From NCBI RefSeq assembly GCF_900086655.1, contig NZ_LT575476.1, forward strand, positions 5,480,431-5,544,430: a DNA stretch of 64,000 bases, written 5' to 3'. Positions 60,166 through 64,000 of the stretch are shown here, one piece after another. How positions within the stretch are numbered: position 1 is the first letter of the stretch; the number at the start of each line of letters is the position of its first letter. A model generated the notes under the pieces. It ran no database searches. It was given only the letters and a program-made list of their open reading frames with translations, and was not told the origin of the DNA. A program made the position numbers and the translations under genes. Source of the stretch: Paenibacillus tuaregi (GTDB lineage Bacteria; Bacillota; Bacilli; Paenibacillales; Paenibacillaceae).

Positions 60166-60868
60166 ATGGTGTTCCCGCTTTTCGCGGATATTTTTTTGGA
60201 GTAGCCGCCGTCTTTTTAATCAAGATTATATGCCGTTCTGACTGCTCAACTGGAAGTGAAAACTTGAAGTTTTTAACTACTGAACCTTTAAGCTCTTTCA
60301 AGCTAAAAGCAGCTTCCTTTAGCTCTTCCTCTGGATCATTGCCCTTCATGGCGGCAAAAGTCCCACCGGGTTTCACAAAAGGTAAACAGAACTCATTCAG
60401 TACAGCCATTCGTGCAACAGCACGCGCCGTGGCCAAATCATAAGAGTCTCTATGCTCTGCCAGTCTGGCCACGTCCTCTGCCCTGCCATGAATTAACTTA
60501 ACCTGCTCCAACTGCAAATCATCCACTACATGCTGAAGGAAGCCAATACGTTTATTTAATGAATCAACAATCGTTAACCGTAAATGAGGAAAAGCGATTT
60601 TTAGCGGTATACCTGGAAAACCCGCCCCAGAACCTACATCGATGAGGTTGCTTATCTTGCCCATCTCCATATAGAAGCTAAGACTCAATGAATCATAAAA
60701 ATGCTTCAGGTAAACCTGATCACGCTCCGTAATCCCGGTTAGATTCATTTTTTCATTCCATGCCACCAGTTCCTTGAAATAAATCTCAAACTGGTTCAAC
60801 TGATGCTCGCTTAATTCCATTCCTTGATTTTGAAGTAATTCTACAAATCCCGTCTGAACAGAATCCAT
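60146..60868 (-). CDS. rsmG: 16S rRNA 7-methylguanosine methyltransferase RsmG
   Basis: 240 residues. The SAM site is LIDVGSGAGFPGIPLKIAFP, and AWNEKMNLTGITERDQVYLKH, RAEDVARLAEHRD and FAAMKGNDPEEEL are family-typical. It methylates G527 of 16S rRNA; loss gives low-level streptomycin resistance in other bacteria. It starts three bases after mnmG with GGGGGATAAGG upstream. Confidence 0.96.
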   Translation of the reverse strand: MDSVQTGFVELLQNQGMELSEHQLNQFEIYFKELVAWNEKMNLTGITERDQVYLKHFYDSLSLSFYMEMGKISNLIDVGSGAGFPGIPLKIAFPHLRLTIVDSLNKRIGFLQHVVDDLQLEQVKLIHGRAEDVARLAEHRDSYDLATARAVARMAVLNEFCLPFVKPGGTFAAMKGNDPEEELKEAAFSLKELKGSVVKNFKFSLPVEQSERHIILIKKTAATPKKYPRKAGTPLKSPLI

Positions 60869-60871
60869 TCC

Positions 60872-62758
60872 TTATCCCCCTGCTGCGGTTACCCGGTTAT
60901 AGTGTTCAAGATAGACAAGCAGGATCGAAATATCGGCTGGGGTAACTCCCGAAATCCGGGAAGCCTGCCCAATGGAAATCGGGCGGATCCGGTCAAGCTT
61001 CTGACGGGCTTCCATAGCGATGCCATGGATATCTTCATACTTAATGTTCTCCGGTATTTTCTTCTTTTCCATCTTCTGTAAACGTTCCACGTGGAGCAAT
61101 TGCTTCTCGATGTATCCCGCGTATTTCACTTGAATTTCAACCTGCTCTTTGGTCTCTTCGTCCAGTTCTACCGAAGAAGGAGACAAAGGCTCAATATGAG
61201 CATAGCCAACTTCAGGACGACGCAAAATGTTCAGCAGTGTACTGCCATCCTGAATAGGCGCTGACCCAATCGATTCCAGAATCGGATTCACATCCACCGG
61301 TTTCACCTTCGTGTTCTTGAGCCGCTCAATCTCCACTTCCACATTCATCTTTTTGGTGAGGAATTGATCATATCGCTCCTGCTTGATCAGGCCAATCTCA
61401 TAACCGATTGGAGTTAAACGAAGATCGGCATTATCATGGCGGAGCAGAAGACGGTATTCCGCCCGGGAGGTCAGCAGACGGTAAGGTTCATTGGTTCCTT
61501 TGGTGACCAGGTCATCAATCAACACTCCAATATAACCTTGGGAACGGTCCAGTACAACAGGCTCTTTGCCTTGTACTTTCCGTGCGGCATTAATACCTGC
61601 CATAATCCCCTGGCCAGCCGCTTCCTCATAACCCGAAGTACCATTAAGCTGGCCAGCCGTGAACAGGCCGGGAACAAGCTTGGTCTCCAGCGAAGGCCAG
61701 AGCTGAGTCGGCACCATGGCATCGTACTCGATCGCATATCCGGTACGCATCATCTCCACATTTTGCAGGCCTGGAATCGAACGAAGAATCTGCAGCTGAA
61801 CATCCTCCGGCATGCTGGTGGATAGCCCTTGCACATAGTACTCAGAAGTGTTCTTACCTTCCGGCTCAAGAAAAATCTGATGCTTAGGCTTATCGCTGAA
61901 CCGCACGATTTTATCCTCAATAGAAGGACAATATCTTGGGCCCGTTCCTTCAATAACTCCCGAGAACATCGGAGCCCGGTGCAGATTCGCATTGATAATC
62001 TCATGGGTTTCAATTGAAGTATAAGTCAGCCAGCATGGCAGCTGTTCATTGTTCGAACCTTTGGTTTCGTAAGAGAAGAACTTCGGCTTATCATCCCCTG
62101 GCTGAATTTCAGTTTGGGAGAAATCAATCGTATCTTTATGAACACGCGGTGGTGTTCCCGTCTTAAAGCGAACCAGTTCAAAACCAATTTCCTTCAAATG
62201 GTGGGCCAGTCCTACAGAAGGCTGCTGATTATTAGGGCCGCTTTCGTACATCAGTTCACCCATTATAATTTTGCCGCGGAGATAAGTACCAGTGGTTAAC
62301 ACTACCGCTTTCCCGCGGTACTCTGCTCCAGTCTTCGTAATAACGCCGACACAGTTTCCGTCTTCAATAATTAATTTCTCAACCATACCTTGGCGAAGGG
62401 TTAGATTCTCTTCCTTCTCCATCGTTTCCTTCATCGCATGTTGATACAGGAACTTATCCGCCTGAGCCCGCAGAGCATGAACAGCCGGTCCTTTCCCTGT
62501 GTTCAACATCCGCATTTGGATGAAGGTTTTATCGATATTCCGGCCCATTTCGCCGCCAAGCGCGTCAATCTCACGAACCACATGGCCTTTAGCAGGGCCG
62601 CCAATGGACGGGTTACAAGGCATGAATGCCACCATATCCAGATTAATGGTGACCATTAGTGTACTACAGCCCATCCGTGCCGCAGCAAGCGCAGCCTCCA
62701 CACCGGCATGACCCGCGCCCACGACGATTACATCATATTCACCCGCTGGGTATCCCAT
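60872..62758 (-). CDS. mnmG: tRNA uridine-34 carboxymethylaminomethyl enzyme MnmG (GidA)
   Basis: 628 residues. FAD fold VVGAGHAGVEAALAAARMG, family motifs NPSIGGPAKGHVVREIDALGG and CPSIEDKIVRF, and the C-terminal helical part (GIAMEARQKLDRIRPISIGQ). With MnmE it modifies the wobble uridine of several tRNAs. AGGAGG lies 10 bases before the ATG. A parS-like sequence with two mismatches lies in its coding region (61083). Confidence 0.97.
   Translation of the reverse strand: MGYPAGEYDVIVVGAGHAGVEAALAAARMGCSTLMVTINLDMVAFMPCNPSIGGPAKGHVVREIDALGGEMGRNIDKTFIQMRMLNTGKGPAVHALRAQADKFLYQHAMKETMEKEENLTLRQGMVEKLIIEDGNCVGVITKTGAEYRGKAVVLTTGTYLRGKIIMGELMYESGPNNQQPSVGLAHHLKEIGFELVRFKTGTPPRVHKDTIDFSQTEIQPGDDKPKFFSYETKGSNNEQLPCWLTYTSIETHEIINANLHRAPMFSGVIEGTGPRYCPSIEDKIVRFSDKPKHQIFLEPEGKNTSEYYVQGLSTSMPEDVQLQILRSIPGLQNVEMMRTGYAIEYDAMVPTQLWPSLETKLVPGLFTAGQLNGTSGYEEAAGQGIMAGINAARKVQGKEPVVLDRSQGYIGVLIDDLVTKGTNEPYRLLTSRAEYRLLLRHDNADLRLTPIGYEIGLIKQERYDQFLTKKMNVEVEIERLKNTKVKPVDVNPILESIGSAPIQDGSTLLNILRRPEVGYAHIEPLSPSSVELDEETKEQVEIQVKYAGYIEKQLLHVERLQKMEKKKIPENIKYEDIHGIAMEARQKLDRIRPISIGQASRISGVTPADISILLVYLEHYNRVTAAGG
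61083..61098. promoter_or_regulatory. parS-like site inside mnmG
   Basis: CGTTCCACGTGGAGCA keeps the CCACGTGG core and differs from the palindromic parS in two flanking bases. Weaker than the sites at 57134 and 60106. Confidence 0.5.
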
Positions 62759-63184
62759 TTTATTGTTGCCTCCTTATATAGAGCGTTTCTCTCGTCTTAT
62801 GATTTCCATCCTCACCGCATCCGAGAAACGCTGATCTATCTCATTATTACCTACAACGACTGAACTAATGATGGACAAGAAAAGTACAGCACGTAAAATG
62901 CTCCTAAAATCAACTGTTGTTCTTGGATTTATGGAATAGATAAGTTGAACAATTGATTTACAAGTAACGCAGCCGTGTGAAATGTTCTTTCGATCGCTGT
63001 TGCTCCCAGATTTCTTGAATTAAATTTATGAGGTGGAAGCCCGGTCACAAAGGCGAACGCTTCGCTTCTCCAGAATCATTCACACTTTTGCCTATTGGTA
63101 AATCTTTAGCTCACCTTGCATTACAATCCTTCACCATCATATCATGATCCGGGTCCTCTGAACGGCACGCTGGCATAAATCCTT
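62759..63184. other. Gene-free stretch between mnmG and mnmE
   Basis: 426 bases with no gene. Most of the right half is a degraded hairpin repeat (62936-63104). No strong terminator for mnmE was seen, so the hairpin repeat may serve in part as one. Confidence 0.6.
62936..63104. repeat. MITE-like hairpin repeat, copy 4 (degraded)
   Basis: The ends GATTTAC/GTAAATC and the inner GTGTGAAATGTTCTT/AGAATCATTCACAC form an imperfect hairpin. The left edge ATAAGTTGAAC equals the terminal repeat of copy 3. Inside, AAAGGCGAACGCTTCGCTTC is shared with copies 1-3. Confidence 0.6.
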
Positions 63185-64000
63185 TTATTTCCCCAAGCAA
63201 AATTGGGAGAAAATCTGATCAAGCAGCGAATCAGGAGCGGAATCTCCAATCACTTCACCCAGTTGTTCCCACGCAAGCCGTACATCAATTTGATAAATAT
63301 CAATAGGTATTCCGGCATCTGCGGCCGCATAAGCATCCTTAAGCGAGGCGGCAGCTTTGTGAAGCAGGGCTATATGCCTTACATTGCTGACATACGTCAG
63401 ATCGCCCGATTCAAGCTGGCCCCCAAGGAACAACTCCGTGATCGCCTCCTCCAGCTTTTCCAACCCCTCCGTTGTCCGTACCGACAGTTTAACCCGGTTC
63501 TGCTCCGGAAAATAACGGCTGACAGTTTCAAGATCAATTTGCTGAGGAAGGTCACTCTTGTTGATGAGCACAATAACCTGACGGTCTTGAATTTGCTCCA
63601 TCAACTTAACCTCATCCTCATGCAGCGGCTCAGCCCCGTTCAGTACAAGCAGGATCAGATCGGCTTCATTCACCGCCGCTTTGGAGCGCTCCACACCAAT
63701 CTGCTCTACAACATCCATCGTCTCCCGAATCCCTGCGGTATCGAGCAGCTTCAGTGGGATATTGTTAATCGTAACGAACTCCTCAATAACATCCCGCGTT
63801 GTGCCCGGGATATCCGTAACAATAGCTTTATTCTCCCGCGAAAGTGCGTTCATCAACGATGATTTGCCCACGTTCGGACGACCGACAATTGCAGTTGTAA
63901 TCCCCTCGCGCAGAATTTTACCTTCGTTCGACCGCTTAAGCAGCTTGTCGATTTCCTGTATAGCAAGAGAACATTTATCTTTAATAAAAGCAGAAGTTAG
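63185..64000 (-). CDS. mnmE: tRNA modification GTPase MnmE, 3' part
   Basis: The frame runs off the right edge; about 271 C-terminal residues are present. The G domain has GRPNVGKSSLMNAL, switch GTTRDVIEE, DTAGIRE and NKSDLP, followed by the C-terminal helical domain ending QIFSQFCLGK, where the Cys is part of the conserved C(I/L)GK tail. With MnmG it modifies wobble uridines. The internal GTG at 63871 is not the start. Confidence 0.95.
   Translation of the reverse strand, partial: LTSAFIKDKCSLAIQEIDKLLKRSNEGKILREGITTAIVGRPNVGKSSLMNALSRENKAIVTDIPGTTRDVIEEFVTINNIPLKLLDTAGIRETMDVVEQIGVERSKAAVNEADLILLVLNGAEPLHEDEVKLMEQIQDRQVIVLINKSDLPQQIDLETVSRYFPEQNRVKLSVRTTEGLEKLEEAITELFLGGQLESGDLTYVSNVRHIALLHKAAASLKDAYAAADAGIPIDIYQIDVRLAWEQLGEVIGDSAPDSLLDQIFSQFCLGK

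Noticed and set aside
1..64000. Search for CRISPR arrays, phage genes, insertion sequences with transposase, toxin-antitoxin pairs and biosynthetic clusters
   Set aside because: None seen. No regularly spaced repeats, no transposase or integrase motifs, no NRPS/PKS domains in the translations.

Overview
The window reads as a piece of a low-to-medium GC Firmicutes chromosome, most likely Paenibacillus or a close relative, lying just beside the replication origin. Three things support this. The right end carries the classic origin-side order mnmE-mnmG-rsmG-noc-soj-spo0J, with two perfect and two near-perfect parS sites. The wal (yyc) operon, purA, dnaB-rplI-gdpP and rpsF-ssb-rpsR are typical Bacillales origin-proximal genes. 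Ribosome binding sites are strong (GGAGG) and TTG/GTG starts are frequent. dnaA/oriC should lie a few kb beyond the right edge; this is inference from conserved order.

Layout. 0-5 kb: a fused histidine kinase/response regulator divergent from an ABC-2 exporter and a DUF4097 (LiaG-like) lipoprotein, probably an envelope-stress module. 4.8-10.8 kb: a sucrose/levan cluster, with a PTS sucrose permease, a BglG/SacY-type antiterminator, levansucrase and a LevB-like levanase. Two leader terminators preceded by RAT-like sites lie ahead of the permease and levansucrase. 11-18.6 kb: accessory genes (lipoprotein, EamA exporter with divergent MocR regulator, a Cys/His-rich miniprotein, an MDR oxidoreductase, AraC regulator, VOC protein, a CxxH/CxxC miniprotein). 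18.7-23.9 kb: the glycerol regulon glpP-glpF-glpK-glpD, with GlpP-type leaders before glpF and glpD and a perfect cre on the glpF promoter. 23.9-24.4 kb: two hairpin MITE-like repeats. 24.5-34.8 kb: the walR-walK-yycH-yycI-walJ-htrA operon, an M23 endopeptidase and a membrane protein. 35-43.4 kb: purA, dnaB, rplI, gdpP, yybS, a MazG-like protein, a CBS protein and an LCP ligase. 43.9-49.8 kb: a five-gene oligopeptide ABC transporter. 50.4-52.7 kb: rpsR-ssb-rpsF, a YjzC-like protein, tRNA-Ser(CGA) and another MITE-like element. 52.8-56.7 kb: DUF951, MscS, DUF3343, YyaC, DUF4446 and a cysteine desulfurase. 56.8-64 kb: spo0J, soj, noc, rsmG, mnmG and the 3' part of mnmE.

How the parts work together. 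Carbon uptake is controlled by RNA antitermination twice, at the sucrose/levan genes (PRD antiterminator) and at the glycerol genes (GlpP). Walking from 35 kb to the right end gives replication, translation, chromosome segregation and cell-wall genes in almost their standard order, mostly on the minus strand.

No phage, CRISPR array or defence island was seen. The most unusual signals are the hairpin repeat family, the kinase-regulator fusion, the loss of both PRD2 histidines in the sucrose antiterminator, a symmetric Cys/His-rich 51-residue protein, and several perfect palindromic operators. All family names come from reading the translations; no database search was run.
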